Source of the DNA: Prolixibacteraceae bacterium
GTDB lineage: Bacteria > Bacteroidota > Bacteroidia > Bacteroidales > Prolixibacteraceae
Length of the DNA stretch: 37,082 bases
Assembly: GCA_016931385.1 (NCBI GenBank)
Contig: JAFGEV010000058.1
Location: 1 to 37,082 of the forward strand
Reading direction: 5' to 3'
Of the stretch, positions 1 through 8,875 are shown in pieces. The notes under the pieces are model-generated. The model did not search any database. It was not told where the DNA came from and was given only the letters and a program-made list of their open reading frames with translations. The translations under genes were made by a program, and so were the position numbers. Positions within the stretch are counted from its first letter, which is position 1, and each line of letters starts with the position of its first letter.

Positions 1-213
1 TATGAACGATAACTCTATCGATCATCGGTTAATAAGTGGTATACTTTTCGATTGAATTTTGGACTACTTTCTAATTAATATTTACAGCTTTTAGAAAAAA
101 ACCACGTTCCTGTAATAAAGGGGCAGGGGTGCATGGTGTTAAAAGGTTTAGTTAATTGATTTCAAATTTAAGAATATTCTTTTGTTATCAGCAAGCAAAG
201 TTTCGCTACATAC

Positions 214-244
214 TTTTAGATTTTTTAAAATCTACGTATCTTTG
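214..244 (+). promoter_or_regulatory. Promoter and candidate operator of the toxin-antitoxin pair
   Basis: TATCTTTG at 237-244 matches the Bacteroidota -7 consensus TAnnTTTG, and a weak T-rich -33 region (CTTTTAG) lies about 19 bases upstream. Between the two boxes is an inverted repeat, tagatttt-tt-aaaatcta (217-234). The ATG at 262 follows about 18 bases after the -7 box, so the leader is very short. Ribbon-helix-helix antitoxins usually bind palindromes at their own promoter, so autoregulation here is likely but inferred. Confidence 0.55.
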
Positions 245-261
245 AAAATAAAAAATACGGG

Positions 262-510
262 ATGCAGACAAAATTAACATTGACAATAGAACAGAACATA
301 ATCAATCAAGCAAAAGGTTATGCTAAGAGTCAAGGGAGAAGTCTTTCTGAACTTATTGAGAATTATTTAAAAGCAGTTCTTGAAGACAATAAAAATTCAA
401 TTGAACTTTCACCATCAATAAAAAAATTAAAGGGAGCAATTAAGCTTCCCAATAATTTCGACTACAAAAATGAACTGACTAACTCCCTCAGTGAAAAATA
501 TGGATTATGA
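262..510 (+). CDS. Antitoxin, ribbon-helix-helix type (DUF6364-like)
   Basis: This 82-residue protein is the probable antitoxin of a type II toxin-antitoxin pair. Its N-terminus (MQTKLTLTIEQNIINQAKGY) has the short beta strand followed by two helices, with SLSELIENYL as the second helix, typical of ribbon-helix-helix antitoxins of the DUF6364 type. The C-terminal part, with LSPSIKKLKGAIKLP, resembles the region that wraps the toxin in this family. The gene ends inside the start of the PIN gene (ATGA overlap, 507-510), which implies translational coupling. The expected roles are neutralising the PIN nuclease and repressing the operon through the palindrome upstream. The family call rests on pattern recognition only. 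Confidence 0.8.
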   Translation: MQTKLTLTIEQNIINQAKGYAKSQGRSLSELIENYLKAVLEDNKNSIELSPSIKKLKGAIKLPNNFDYKNELTNSLSEKYGL

Positions 511-935
511 GGCAAATTTTTATTGACACAAATGTGATTATTGATTTTTTAGCTGACAGCGAACCATATTCTGATGATGCTGCAATCCTTTTTCAATTGG
601 CAAAGGAAAAAAAGATTAGAATTCAAATTTCTGCAATCTCATTTAATAACACATACTACATATTAAGGAAAGTGACCTCCCACAAAAGAGCCATAGGATT
701 AATTTCAGAGATAGAGGAATTTGTTGGAGTTCAGGAAATGAATAGATCAATAATAAGAAAAGCCTTAAAATCAAATTTTAATGATTTCGAAGATGCAATT
801 CAATATTATAGTGCTGTGGAAATTGGAGATATTGACATTATAACAACAAGAGATTTAAAAGATTTTAAAAAGAGTGAAATATCAGTGTTGTCTCCAGAAA
901 CTACAGTAAAGATATTGTTAAAAGAATTGATTTAG
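507..935 (+). CDS. PIN-domain toxin (VapC-like ribonuclease)
   Basis: The 142-residue product starts with the PIN signature FIDTNVIIDFL (Asp7). It also carries the DFEDAIQYYSA motif (Asp96 region) and TTRDLKDF (Asp116), which give the usual acidic cluster for a Mg-dependent ribonuclease. The position where many VapC proteins have a glutamate reads SFNNTYYILRK; asparagine there is common in the PIN_3 subfamily of Bacteroidota, so it is not evidence of inactivation. It overlaps the antitoxin gene by four bases. PIN toxins usually cleave tRNA or rRNA; the target here is unknown. It faces the convergent YitT gene, with a hairpin between them. Confidence 0.85.
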   Translation: MRQIFIDTNVIIDFLADSEPYSDDAAILFQLAKEKKIRIQISAISFNNTYYILRKVTSHKRAIGLISEIEEFVGVQEMNRSIIRKALKSNFNDFEDAIQYYSAVEIGDIDIITTRDLKDFKKSEISVLSPETTVKILLKELI

Positions 936-954
936 GCATTAAAATAGTTCTTAA

Positions 955-1017
955 GCCGGTCATGGGGCATTAATTCTTTTTTAATGGCATTGTGATGGCC
1001 GGTGTTTTAATTTTTCC
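955..1017. terminator. Hairpin between convergent genes
   Basis: CCGGTCAT...GCATTAA (from 956) can pair imperfectly with TTAATGGC...GATGGCCGG (to 1002) across a T-rich loop, followed by TGTTTTAATTTTT. It sits between the ends of the PIN gene (935) and the YitT gene (1084), as expected for a terminator. The pairing has mismatches and a bulge. Confidence 0.4.
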
Positions 1018-1083
1018 TCTGATGACCGTCAGCTTAAGCTAATGACAATTCATAACGGCAATTTAATGCTGAGATACACAATA

Positions 1084-1938
1084 TCATGCCTTCAACTCAT
1101 CAAATCCTTTTCCGAAAACCCCCATAACATTTCCCATCGAAATAAAAGCTTCGTTGTCGATTTTCATTATTGATTTGAATATTGCTGAAGCTTCCCGTTT
1201 TCGTACAACTGTTACAATGATTTTAACAGGTTCGCCGGTATATCCGCCTTCTCCGTTCAGAATTGTCAATCCCCGCTTGTTTTCGTGCAGGATTTTGTCC
1301 CTGATCTCGGCCCATTTCTTTGAATAAATGAAAATCTGTGCCGATTGATTGGCGCCATTTAAAAAGGCATCGAGAGAATAGGACACAACCCACATCGACA
1401 CATACCCATAAACAAGTATTTCAAGCGAATGAAAAACAAAATACGACGAAGCAATGATCAAGACATCGCAATACATAATTACCCTTCCGGGGCTGATACG
1501 CCGGTACTTTGTAACCAACATGGCAATAATATCGGTACCGCCGGTACTGCCACCCTGGCTAAAAACCAGACCCAGGCCAATACCACCCGAAATTCCACCA
1601 AGCACAGCCGAAAGAAACCTGTCGTCAATTATCGGTTTCGTGATGAATTTTTGCATCACTGTGAGTAAAACCGAAATAATGGCCATATTTACGATCGTCT
1701 TAATTCCAAAACCTTTGCCCAGTTTTTTAAGGGCAATTACCACCAGTATTAAATTAACAGCAAAATAGGTATACCCCATAGGGATTCCGGTTGCAAAAAA
1801 AACCAAGGCACCAATACCGCTTATCCCTCCGCCATTAATTTCAGCTGGAATTAAAAACAATGTCCAGCCTAACGAAAACAACATTAAACCCAAAAGGGTT
1901 ATGATCCATGTTTTCACAAAATCGACAAGCTGATTCAT
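1084..1938 (-). CDS. YitT family membrane protein (DUF161/DUF2179)
   Basis: The 284-residue protein has five to six hydrophobic segments in its first 200 residues. These include the family motifs LIPAEINGGGISGIG (about 30-45) and FSQGGSTGGTDIIAML (about 125-145). A soluble C-terminal DUF2179-like domain follows (about 200-280, with GGYTGEPVKIIVTVV and IDNEAFISMGNVMGVFGKGF). It sits in the inner membrane. Bacteroidota usually carry several copies, and the transported substrate is unknown for nearly all of them. The length is normal. The ATG at 1938 overlaps, antisense, the start of the pseudogene stretch to its right. The gene stands alone on the minus strand. Confidence 0.9.
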   Translation of the reverse strand: MNQLVDFVKTWIITLLGLMLFSLGWTLFLIPAEINGGGISGIGALVFFATGIPMGYTYFAVNLILVVIALKKLGKGFGIKTIVNMAIISVLLTVMQKFITKPIIDDRFLSAVLGGISGGIGLGLVFSQGGSTGGTDIIAMLVTKYRRISPGRVIMYCDVLIIASSYFVFHSLEILVYGYVSMWVVSYSLDAFLNGANQSAQIFIYSKKWAEIRDKILHENKRGLTILNGEGGYTGEPVKIIVTVVRKREASAIFKSIMKIDNEAFISMGNVMGVFGKGFDELKA

Positions 1939-1984
1939 GATGTATATATATTTGAAATTGCGCGCGAAACAACCATTAAACCTG

Positions 1985-2296
1985 ATGATAAAAAATGATT
2001 TTAATCAATCAATTGCTGTTAGTGGAAATGATATAATCTTATTTAATGAAAAATCCTCCTGCAAATTATCTGCATCGGTTTATCCAAATCCTTGCCCTGC
2101 AATATTTACACCTGAACTGAACAACACAGAACAGGTGCATAATCTTTCAGTATTCAATATTGCCTGTAAGAAAGTATACCAGTCTAAGGCAATCCATTTA
2201 AAAAAAGAGATAATCATACCAGACAGCTAAAAATGAAAATATTTTTCAAGAATATTCAACAAAAATGAGCAACTAATCAAAAAAAGCGTAGATTGA
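1985..2296 (+). pseudogene. Decayed T9SS type A sorting-domain fragment
   Basis: One plus-strand frame reads like the C-terminal targeting domain of a T9SS cargo protein. SASVYPNPCPAIFTPEL is followed by HNLSVFNIACKKVYQS, then EIIIPDS. After two in-frame stops (taa 2228-2230 and tga 2234-2236) the same frame continues KYFSRIFNKNEQLIKKSVD to a final tga at 2294-2296. This matches the domain order: YPNP motif, V-x-IFNIxGKKVY strand, ID-P-S, G-x-YF-x-x-x-NKNEQLIKK tail. The glycine of the usual 'GK' is now Ala-Cys. No cargo domain is visible upstream, where the antisense YitT gene begins. It is most likely the tail of a deleted secreted protein, and a 97-residue ORF over this span is not a real gene. 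Confidence 0.65.
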
Positions 2297-2347
2297 ACAG
2301 TCTAAGACCTCTTTTATAATGTCTTCGTTGGGAATAAAAAACTTTGA

Positions 2348-3217
2348 ATGAATTTGAAAAAGTTCTATTTTCACACTTCAAAGCGAGTTATGGGAATAAT
2401 GATCAGGCCAATTGTATATACTGTTTTTTTCTGTGCCATATTGTTTTTGGTAGTCCAGAAGTCGATTGCTAATGACAATCCATGGTTTGCTGATAAAGAC
2501 AAATTAGTTGGGAACACTTTCCATATTGAGTTCCTGGGTGGAGGCTTCATGAACTTTATGCATTATACTTCAGATGCAAATAATGAAATCAGTACACAGA
2601 ATCCCTTATTGCTCGAAACCGGTTTAATCTTCCGCTTTCAAAGAGGTAAATGGTTTTCGTGGCTGCCCGGGGTCAGATTCCTGCAACAAGGAACCACTAT
2701 TACCGAACCTGAAGAATATAATTTCAATGCAAATTACCTGACTCTTTCACTTCCTGTTGAATGGGCATTCGATTTTAAAAGCAAATACAAAAAAAATACA
2801 TCCAAATTTCTGGTTTTTGCAGGCCCTTATGTTGCATCGCCCCTTTCAGGATCGATTTATGGTGAAGAATTTCAGGAAGATATATTTAAAAACAGCATTA
2901 AAGACATTTGCTTTGGGATTGAAGGTGGTGTTGGAATTAGAGTCCAAACGTTTTCTCTGGAAGACAAAAGCAACGTAAACTTACGGCTTAGCTGGATGCA
3001 GGGATTTAACGACACCTTTTCACCCGAAGAAAAAACGTTTGCATCGAATCCCAACTATGGACAATTCACTTTTCTTAATGGGAAACGGATTGCATCGGGC
3101 ATAAAACTGACCCTGTCGATTGAAGTTTCATTCACCTCGAAAAGAATTGTAAGCTTTACAGCCGGAGGCGACGGTAAAAAGAACTACAAGAAGTTTGTGA
3201 TCATTGACGAGAAATAA
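2348..3217 (+). CDS. Probable outer-membrane beta-barrel protein (PorT-like)
   Basis: This 289-residue protein of unknown function has an N-terminal hydrophobic segment (about residues 20-38) ending near SIAND, consistent with a signal peptide. Translation may really begin at the internal Met15 or Met18 (2390 or 2399), which would give a more normal signal length. The rest alternates polar and hydrophobic residues with aromatic-rich strands such as LLLETGLIFRFQRG, NYLTLSLPVEWAF, FLVFAGPYVASPL and FGIEGGVGIRVQTF. This pattern is typical of the 8-10-stranded 'outer membrane protein beta-barrel' group that includes PorT. No catalytic motif is seen. It is monocistronic and converges on leuS. Confidence 0.55.
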   Translation: MNLKKFYFHTSKRVMGIMIRPIVYTVFFCAILFLVVQKSIANDNPWFADKDKLVGNTFHIEFLGGGFMNFMHYTSDANNEISTQNPLLLETGLIFRFQRGKWFSWLPGVRFLQQGTTITEPEEYNFNANYLTLSLPVEWAFDFKSKYKKNTSKFLVFAGPYVASPLSGSIYGEEFQEDIFKNSIKDICFGIEGGVGIRVQTFSLEDKSNVNLRLSWMQGFNDTFSPEEKTFASNPNYGQFTFLNGKRIASGIKLTLSIEVSFTSKRIVSFTAGGDGKKNYKKFVIIDEK

Positions 3218-3221
3218 ACAA

Positions 3222-3292
3222 ACCGCAAAGGCGCAAAGTCGCGATGAAATAATTCATTTTAAGAAAACTTTGCGTTTCAGCGCTTTTGCAGT
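3222..3292. terminator. Inverted repeat between convergent genes
   Basis: The left arm (accgcaaaggcgcaaag, 3223-3238) pairs with the right arm (ctttgcg...cgcttttgcagt, 3268-3292), the right arm carrying a few extra bases. A small inner palindrome, atgaa-ataa-ttcat, lies in the loop. Its position between the beta-barrel gene (ends 3217) and leuS (ends 3324) suggests a bidirectional terminator. The CGCAAAG-rich unit also resembles a dispersed repeat. Confidence 0.45.
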
Positions 3293-3323
3293 TGAATGCT
3301 TTTTCCAGGCACTATCAAATTTG

Positions 3324-5984
3324 CTACTTCACAACAACATTGATTATCTTCCCGGGTACTACAATGGTTTTTACAATCTGCTTCCCTTCAATCCATTTTA
3401 CCGACATCTCGTGAGAATGTACGGCTTTTTCAATTTCTGCAACAGGCATTGCAATCGGTAAAGGAAGTTTATACCTCATTTTTCCATTGAATGAAACCGG
3501 ATATTCAAAGGTATCCTCTTCGAGGTATTCTTTATTAAAAACAGGCCAGGGTTGCTGGCTTACTGAAGGCTTGTTGCCATATTTTGTCCACAATTCATCG
3601 GCAATGTGCGGGGCAAAAGGCGCAAGCACTTTCATGAATGTTTCTGCTGTCGATTTTGAAACTTCCCCCTTCTTGTAACAATGATTCGTAAAAATCATCA
3701 TCTGCGAAATGGCCGTGTTAAATTTCAGGTCTTCTAAATCGTTTCCAACTTTCTGAATCGTTTGGTGAAGTACCTTCAAGGTGTCACGGTCTTCTTCTCC
3801 GTTCACAATATTTTCAGGTTCGGCAAAGAAGTAAAATACACGCTTCAGAAAATTGTAAACGCCTTTAACGCCTGTGTCGGTCCATGGCTTTGTGGCATCG
3901 AGAGGCCCCATGAACATTTCGTAAAGGCGCAACGAATCGGCGCCGTACTTGGCCACAACGTCGTCGGGGTTTACCACGTTTTTCAACGATTTTGACATTT
4001 TGGCCACAATTTGCTTCAGTTCTTCACCAGTTTTGGTATGAAAGAATTTTCCATCTTTTTCTTCAACCATATCCGAAGGTACTTTCGACCCTGAAACAGT
4101 TTCGTAGGCAAAAGCCAGGATCATCCCCTGGTTGTAAAGTTTCTGATAAGGTTCATCGGTTGAAACAATGCCTAAATCAAAAAGCACTTTATGCCAAAAG
4201 CGGCTGTAAAGCAGGTGCAGAACGGCATGCTCGGCCCCGCCAATATACAGGTCAACCGGCATCCAGTAATTTTCTTTTGCCTTGCTGAAAGGCTCTTTGT
4301 CATTTTTAGGGTCGATAAAACGCAGGTAATACCAGCAGGAACCTGCCCATTGAGGCATGGTATTGGTTTCGCGCCGTCCTTTTCGCCCGTTTTCATCAAG
4401 CACTTCGAGCCATTCAGGTACGTTCGACAAAGGCGATTCGCCCGATTCGCCGGGATGGTATTTGTTCGTTTCGGGTAATTTAACCGGAAGTTTTTCATCT
4501 TCCACCACCGAAACTTCGCCATCTTCCCAGTGAATTATCGGGAAAGGTTCGCCCCAATATCGTTGGCGGCTGAACAACCAGTCACGTATTTTAAAATTAA
4601 CGGTAGCCTTGCCCAGGTTCTTTTCCATGAGCCAGTCAATCACGGTCTGAATACCGTCATTTTTGTTCATTCCGTTTATGTCGAGGCCAAGTTCGGTATT
4701 TGCTGAATTGATGTAAGCCCCGTCCTCTGTCCAGCAGGCATTTCCGTCAAGGACTTTTTCACGCAGGGCAGGTTCAGCCGATTCCGGATCGAGGATGCAA
4801 ACAATTGGGAGGCCAAATGTTTTTGCAAACTCGAAGTCGCGTGTATCGTGAGCTGGCACAGCCATTATAGCGCCGGTTCCGTAACCCATCAGCACATAAT
4901 CGGCCACCCATATTGGAATTTTTTTACCCGTTAACGGATTGATTGCAAAACGCCCTGTAAATACCCCTGTTTTTTCTTTGGCCAGTTCGGTTCTGTCGAG
5001 ATCGCTTTTTAATGCTGCTGCTTTAATATATTCATCAACGGCACCCATGTTTTCAGGGGTAACCAATTCATTAACCAGGTTATGCTCGGGCGATACCACC
5101 ATATAAGTAGCCCCAAAAAGTGTGTCGGGTCGTGTAGTATAAACCTTCAGTTTCTGGGATAATCCTTCAACAATAAAATCAACTTCAGCGCCTGTTGATT
5201 TGCCAATCCAGTTCCGCTGCATGTCCTTAACGCCAGCAGGCCAGTCGAGCCCTTCGAGCCCCTGAAGCAAACGTTCGGCATAATGCGGAATGCGCAACAT
5301 CCACTGCTTCAGGAATCGGCGTTCGACCTCTTTGGTACCGCATTTTTCGTGCGACCCGTCATTCAGCACTTCCTCGTTGGCGCACACCGTTTTGCAATGG
5401 TTGCACCACCAAACCTGGGCATTGTCGTAATAAGCCAGTCGTTTTGAAGCGATATATTGCTGAACGGCTTCTCCTCCCTGTGCTTTTACAGCTTCAGGAA
5501 CAGGCAATTCATTTATTGGCCGGCCCTTCTGTAATTCAGTATCAAACCAGGTGTTGTAAAGCCTGATAAAAATCCACTGGGTCCATTTAAAATATGCCGG
5601 ATCAGTAGTGTTTATTTCCCGGTCCCAGTCGTAGCTAAGCCCCAACGACTGAATTTGCCTGCGAAAAGTGTCACAGTTTTTTTTGGTAGTTATAGCCGGA
5701 TGTGTACCTGTTTGTATGGCGTATTGTTCGGCAGGGAGACCAAATGCGTCCCAACCCATTGGGTGCAATACATTGAACCCTTTTGCACGCTTGTAACGGC
5801 ACACAATATCGGTAGCCGTATAGCCCTCGGGGTGGCCTACATGCAGACCCGATCCCGAAGGATAAGGAAACATGTCTAAACAATAAAACTTAGGTTTTGA
5901 AGGGTCTGCCTCACTCGCAAAAAGCTTATTTTCGAGCCAGTAATGCTGCCACTTCTTTTCAAAAGCTGAAAAATTGTATTCCAT
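3324..5984 (-). CDS. leuS: Leucyl-tRNA synthetase
   Basis: This is a class I aminoacyl-tRNA synthetase that charges tRNA-Leu in the cytoplasm, 886 residues from the start chosen here. The HIGH box is HVGH in GSGLHVGHPEGYTATD (about 48-51). A CP1 editing domain follows, with VYTTRPDTLFGATYMVVSPEH and the GTGAIMAVPAHDTRDFEFA motif used to clear misacylated tRNA. KMSKS lies at 662-666, then the anticodon-binding helices. A zinc-type insertion with CNHCKTVC is present. I prefer the ATG at 5984 (MEYNFSAFEKKWQHYW), which matches the usual family start; an in-frame ATG at 6002 would add six residues. Length and motifs are complete. Confidence 0.97.
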   Translation of the reverse strand: MEYNFSAFEKKWQHYWLENKLFASEADPSKPKFYCLDMFPYPSGSGLHVGHPEGYTATDIVCRYKRAKGFNVLHPMGWDAFGLPAEQYAIQTGTHPAITTKKNCDTFRRQIQSLGLSYDWDREINTTDPAYFKWTQWIFIRLYNTWFDTELQKGRPINELPVPEAVKAQGGEAVQQYIASKRLAYYDNAQVWWCNHCKTVCANEEVLNDGSHEKCGTKEVERRFLKQWMLRIPHYAERLLQGLEGLDWPAGVKDMQRNWIGKSTGAEVDFIVEGLSQKLKVYTTRPDTLFGATYMVVSPEHNLVNELVTPENMGAVDEYIKAAALKSDLDRTELAKEKTGVFTGRFAINPLTGKKIPIWVADYVLMGYGTGAIMAVPAHDTRDFEFAKTFGLPIVCILDPESAEPALREKVLDGNACWTEDGAYINSANTELGLDINGMNKNDGIQTVIDWLMEKNLGKATVNFKIRDWLFSRQRYWGEPFPIIHWEDGEVSVVEDEKLPVKLPETNKYHPGESGESPLSNVPEWLEVLDENGRKGRRETNTMPQWAGSCWYYLRFIDPKNDKEPFSKAKENYWMPVDLYIGGAEHAVLHLLYSRFWHKVLFDLGIVSTDEPYQKLYNQGMILAFAYETVSGSKVPSDMVEEKDGKFFHTKTGEELKQIVAKMSKSLKNVVNPDDVVAKYGADSLRLYEMFMGPLDATKPWTDTGVKGVYNFLKRVFYFFAEPENIVNGEEDRDTLKVLHQTIQKVGNDLEDLKFNTAISQMMIFTNHCYKKGEVSKSTAETFMKVLAPFAPHIADELWTKYGNKPSVSQQPWPVFNKEYLEEDTFEYPVSFNGKMRYKLPLPIAMPVAEIEKAVHSHEMSVKWIEGKQIVKTIVVPGKIINVVVK

Positions 5985-6021
5985 TTGATAGGTATAAAAC
6001 AAGGATTTATCAATCAGTGGG

Positions 6022-6029
6022 CAAAAATA
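6022..6029 (-). promoter_or_regulatory. Candidate -7 box for leuS
   Basis: Read on the minus strand this is TATTTTTG, matching TAnnTTTG, 38 bases before the chosen leuS start. No good -33 TTTG lies at the expected distance, so the call is weak. Confidence 0.3.
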
Positions 6030-6288
6030 GGAAAAAAGTTCGGGTAGCTTGGATTATAACACTGCAAAATAATTACATGCTTGTAGTTTGTGAAGCATTT
6101 TTCCTACATCGTTTATTTTCAGAAGAGTAAACTTTAAACTGATTTTTAAATTTCCGACAGCCATTAATCAAAATGATTAGATGATAGAAAATTGTGTCAA
6201 AAATCATTAAAAAAATATAAACAGAATAGTAATTCCCAATTTCTGAATGTTTAATTTTATGGTCATAAATTGGAAAAACGACTTTATC

Positions 6289-6714
6289 ATGAATGAAAAA
6301 TTAAAGGAAATTTTTGACGAGGGTGATTATCATTTTAAAGAAGCGAAAACTTTATTTTTTCACAAGCAGGAAGAACAGTGCAATGCAACTTGCCAAAGCT
6401 GTAAGGCGGTAAAAAAATATCTTGATGCATACGAGTATTTTTTTAATGATCATTTTAAGCCTACAGAGAATTTACACCTTCTGATGCGAACAATAATCAG
6501 GCAGGATTCTGAATTTGAAAAATTTTATGCGCCGGTTTTTGATGTAAAGTGTTTTAAAGAAGAAGCAATGCATCATAAAGAAGAATTCTTCCTATACGAT
6601 TCAGAAGTCAATAAACTGATCCACTCCATCCATGAAATCAGAGATTACATCGCAGAAAAAATCGGATACAACAAAAAATTCCTCTTTGATGCTTCTGACA
6701 CAAGATATTTATAA
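6289..6714 (+). CDS. HEPN-like helical protein of unknown function
   Basis: I do not firmly recognise this protein. It is 141 residues from the ATG at 6289 (MNEKLKEIFDEG); an earlier in-frame ATG at 6247 would add 14 residues but gives an atypical start. It is predicted to be all-helical, with no signal peptide or membrane segment. The layout (helix with EAKTLFFHKQ, a CNATCQSCKAVKKYLDAYEYFF helix, a linker with NLHLLMRTI, and a last helix ending HSIHEIRDYIAEKIGY) resembles HEPN-fold proteins. The HEPN RNase motif R-x4-6-H is not obvious. Three cysteines (CNATCQSC) are conspicuous. It ends 12 bases from the end of convergent lepA. Confidence 0.6.
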   Translation: MNEKLKEIFDEGDYHFKEAKTLFFHKQEEQCNATCQSCKAVKKYLDAYEYFFNDHFKPTENLHLLMRTIIRQDSEFEKFYAPVFDVKCFKEEAMHHKEEFFLYDSEVNKLIHSIHEIRDYIAEKIGYNKKFLFDASDTRYL

Positions 6715-6726
6715 ACCTCTTTATCG

Positions 6727-8514
6727 CTAGTCAAGTTTTAAAACTGCCAGAAATGCTTTTTGCGGCACCTCTACATTGCCCACTTGTTTCATCCGCTTTT
6801 TACCAGCTTTTTGTTTTTCAAGAAGCTTGCGTTTACGGGTGATATCACCTCCGTAGCACTTTGCCGTAACATCTTTTCGAACAGCTTTAACCGTTTCGCG
6901 GGCAATAATTTTTGCCCCGATTGCAGCTTGAATGGCCACGTCGAATTGTTGCCTGGGTATAAGTTCTTTCAGTTTTTCGCACATACGGCGGCCAAAGCGT
7001 TCGGCATTGTTGAAATGGATTAGCGACGAAAGGGCATCAACGGGTTCTCCGTTCAGCAGGATATCAAGTTTTACAAGTTTTGCAGGTTTATGACCGATAA
7101 TGTGATAATCGAACGATGCATAGCCTTTTGAAATACTTTTCAGTTTGTCGTAAAAATCAAAAACGATTTCAGCAAGTGGCAGGTCAAAAGTCAGCTCTGC
7201 CCTGTCGGTACTGATGTAGGTTTGTTTCACCATCATTCCCCTTTTATCGAGGCAAAGGGTCATAATTGAACCAATGTACTCAACCTGGGTAATGATCTGA
7301 GCCCTGATATAGGGTTCCTCAATAACATCGATAGTTAACGCCCCTGGCATCCCCGATGGGTTGTAAATCGTGTAAGTTTCCCCTTTTTTTGTATGGACAA
7401 TGTACTCAACGTTTGGCACGGTGGTAATCACGTTCATGTCGAATTCGCGATCGAGACGCTCCTGGATAATTTCCATGTGCAACAAGCCTAAGAAACCACA
7501 TCGGAAACCAAAACCCAGCGCCAACGACGACTCAGGTTCATAAGTTAGCGATGCATCGTTAAGCTGAAGTTTTTCCATGGCAGCACGCAGGTCCTCATAA
7601 TCGTCTGAATCGATCGGGTAAACCCCGGCAAAAACCATGGGTTTTACTTCCTGGAAGCCTTCAATTCGCTTCCCGCACCCGTTTTTCACATGGGTAATGG
7701 TGTCGCCAACTTTAACTTCCTTGGCAGTTTTGATATTTGAAATAATGTATCCCACCGAACCCGATGTTAATTCAGGACGAGGGTCCATACCCATCCTCAA
7801 TACACCAATTTCATCGGCCTGATATTCACGGTCGGTAGCAAAGAAACGTACTTTATCGCCCTTGCGCAAAGTACCGTTAACAATCTTAAAATATGCAATT
7901 ACTCCCCTGAACGGGTTAAATACCGAATCGAAAATCAGCGCCTGCAAAGGAGCCTCCGGATCGCCTGTTGGAGGTGGAATATCGCTTACAATGCGGCGCA
8001 ATATTTCGGGTACGCCCTCACCGGTTTTCCCGCTTGCCCTGATAATATCTTCACGTTTACAGCCAATTAATTCGATAATCTGATCTTCAACGATCTCGGG
8101 CATGGCATTGGGCAGGTCCATTTTATTCATTACCGGGATAATCTCCAGATCATGCTCAATGGCCAGGTAGAGGTTCGAAATGGTTTGAGCCTGAATTCCC
8201 TGTGTTGAATCGATAATGAGCAAAGCCCCTTCGCAGGCTGCGATCGAACGTGAAACCTCGTATGAAAAATCAACATGCCCCGGGGTATCGATCAGGTTGA
8301 AAATGTAATTAGCTCCATCCTGCTCATATTTCATTTGAATGGCATGGCTCTTAATTGTTATCCCACGCTCCTGTTCCAGTTCCATGTTATCGAGCACCTG
8401 GTCTTTCATGTCACGGTCGCTTATGGTACCTGTAATTTGTAATAAACGGTCGGCCAGTGTACTTTTCCCATGGTCAATATGGGCAATGATGCAAAAATTT
8501 CGAATGTGTTTCAT
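6727..8514 (-). CDS. lepA: Elongation factor 4 (back-translocase GTPase)
   Basis: This is a ribosome-associated translational GTPase of 595 residues, full length for LepA/EF4. The GTPase motifs are present: AHIDHGKST (G1, residues 11-19), RGITIKSHA (G2), DTPGH (G3) and NKMD (G4). Domain II and the EF-G-like domains III and V follow, including [19 protein letters not shown]. The LepA-specific C-terminal domain has the basic [29 protein letters not shown] stretch, given here as the region near residues 550-580. It lacks EF-G domain IV, as expected. The ATG at 8514 gives the usual [16 protein letters not shown] start. Confidence 0.98.
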   Translation of the reverse strand: MKHIRNFCIIAHIDHGKSTLADRLLQITGTISDRDMKDQVLDNMELEQERGITIKSHAIQMKYEQDGANYIFNLIDTPGHVDFSYEVSRSIAACEGALLIIDSTQGIQAQTISNLYLAIEHDLEIIPVMNKMDLPNAMPEIVEDQIIELIGCKREDIIRASGKTGEGVPEILRRIVSDIPPPTGDPEAPLQALIFDSVFNPFRGVIAYFKIVNGTLRKGDKVRFFATDREYQADEIGVLRMGMDPRPELTSGSVGYIISNIKTAKEVKVGDTITHVKNGCGKRIEGFQEVKPMVFAGVYPIDSDDYEDLRAAMEKLQLNDASLTYEPESSLALGFGFRCGFLGLLHMEIIQERLDREFDMNVITTVPNVEYIVHTKKGETYTIYNPSGMPGALTIDVIEEPYIRAQIITQVEYIGSIMTLCLDKRGMMVKQTYISTDRAELTFDLPLAEIVFDFYDKLKSISKGYASFDYHIIGHKPAKLVKLDILLNGEPVDALSSLIHFNNAERFGRRMCEKLKELIPRQQFDVAIQAAIGAKIIARETVKAVRKDVTAKCYGGDITRKRKLLEKQKAGKKRMKQVGNVEVPQKAFLAVLKLD

Positions 8515-8570
8515 TTTTTCAGGGCTAAAACTCTGATATATTGTAATTTTTAAATTTAAAAAAATTTTTG

Positions 8571-8578
8571 CAAAGATA
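8571..8578 (-). promoter_or_regulatory. -7 box of lepA promoter
   Basis: On the minus strand this reads TATCTTTG followed by CA, an exact TAnnTTTG match, 56 bases before the lepA ATG. A clear -33 TTTG is missing at 19 bases; the nearest T-rich stretch is ATTTAG. Confidence 0.45.
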
Positions 8579-8830
8579 AATGAATTTTTGATTCGTCTAA
8601 ATTTTAATTCTCAAACACGCCCTGATTTATAAAATGTAAGTTTCATTTTATGATTTCTGCCTTTTTCAATCACCTCAGTCACAATATTAGTTGCTACCCC
8701 CTGTTTTGAAAATTGAAATATTGTGAAAAGAATTAATTTTTAAAGAACACTTTTTTATATTTTCGTAACCTGAAAAATACTTAAACAAATATTAATAAAT
8801 TAACAATTCTTTTTTCCAACTCCGTTCTTT

Positions 8831-8858
8831 GGAATCTGGAATTTAGAATTTGGAATTT
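8831..8858 (+). repeat. Four tandem 7-bp repeats before the YebC-family gene
   Basis: Units ggaatct, ggaattt, agaattt and ggaattt run head to tail in the leader 18-45 bases before the gene's start. The GGAATTT heptamer is of a kind often repeated between genes in Bacteroidota. Effects on expression are unknown. Confidence 0.6.
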
Positions 8859-8875
8859 TTGATTCAAATATATCT

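Larger units (their letters stand above)
8515..8875. other. Divergent intergenic region (lepA / YebC-family gene)
   Basis: This 361-base AT-rich spacer separates the divergent lepA and YebC-family genes. It holds the lepA -7 box (8571-8578) and the heptamer tandem repeat (8831-8858), both listed separately. I see no coding frame or RNA gene in the remainder. Confidence 0.6.

Noticed and set aside
507-935. PIN toxin suspected inactive because the expected Glu is Asn
   Set aside because: Asn at this position is usual in the PIN_3 subfamily, and the other acidic residues are present.
1429-1768. Two plus-strand ORFs inside the YitT gene
   Set aside because: They are antisense to a full-length recognised membrane protein and have no family features.
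4172-4522. ORFs inside leuS on both strands (also 3762-4288 and 5655-5883)
   Set aside because: They are shadows of the leuS frame, which is complete and conserved throughout.
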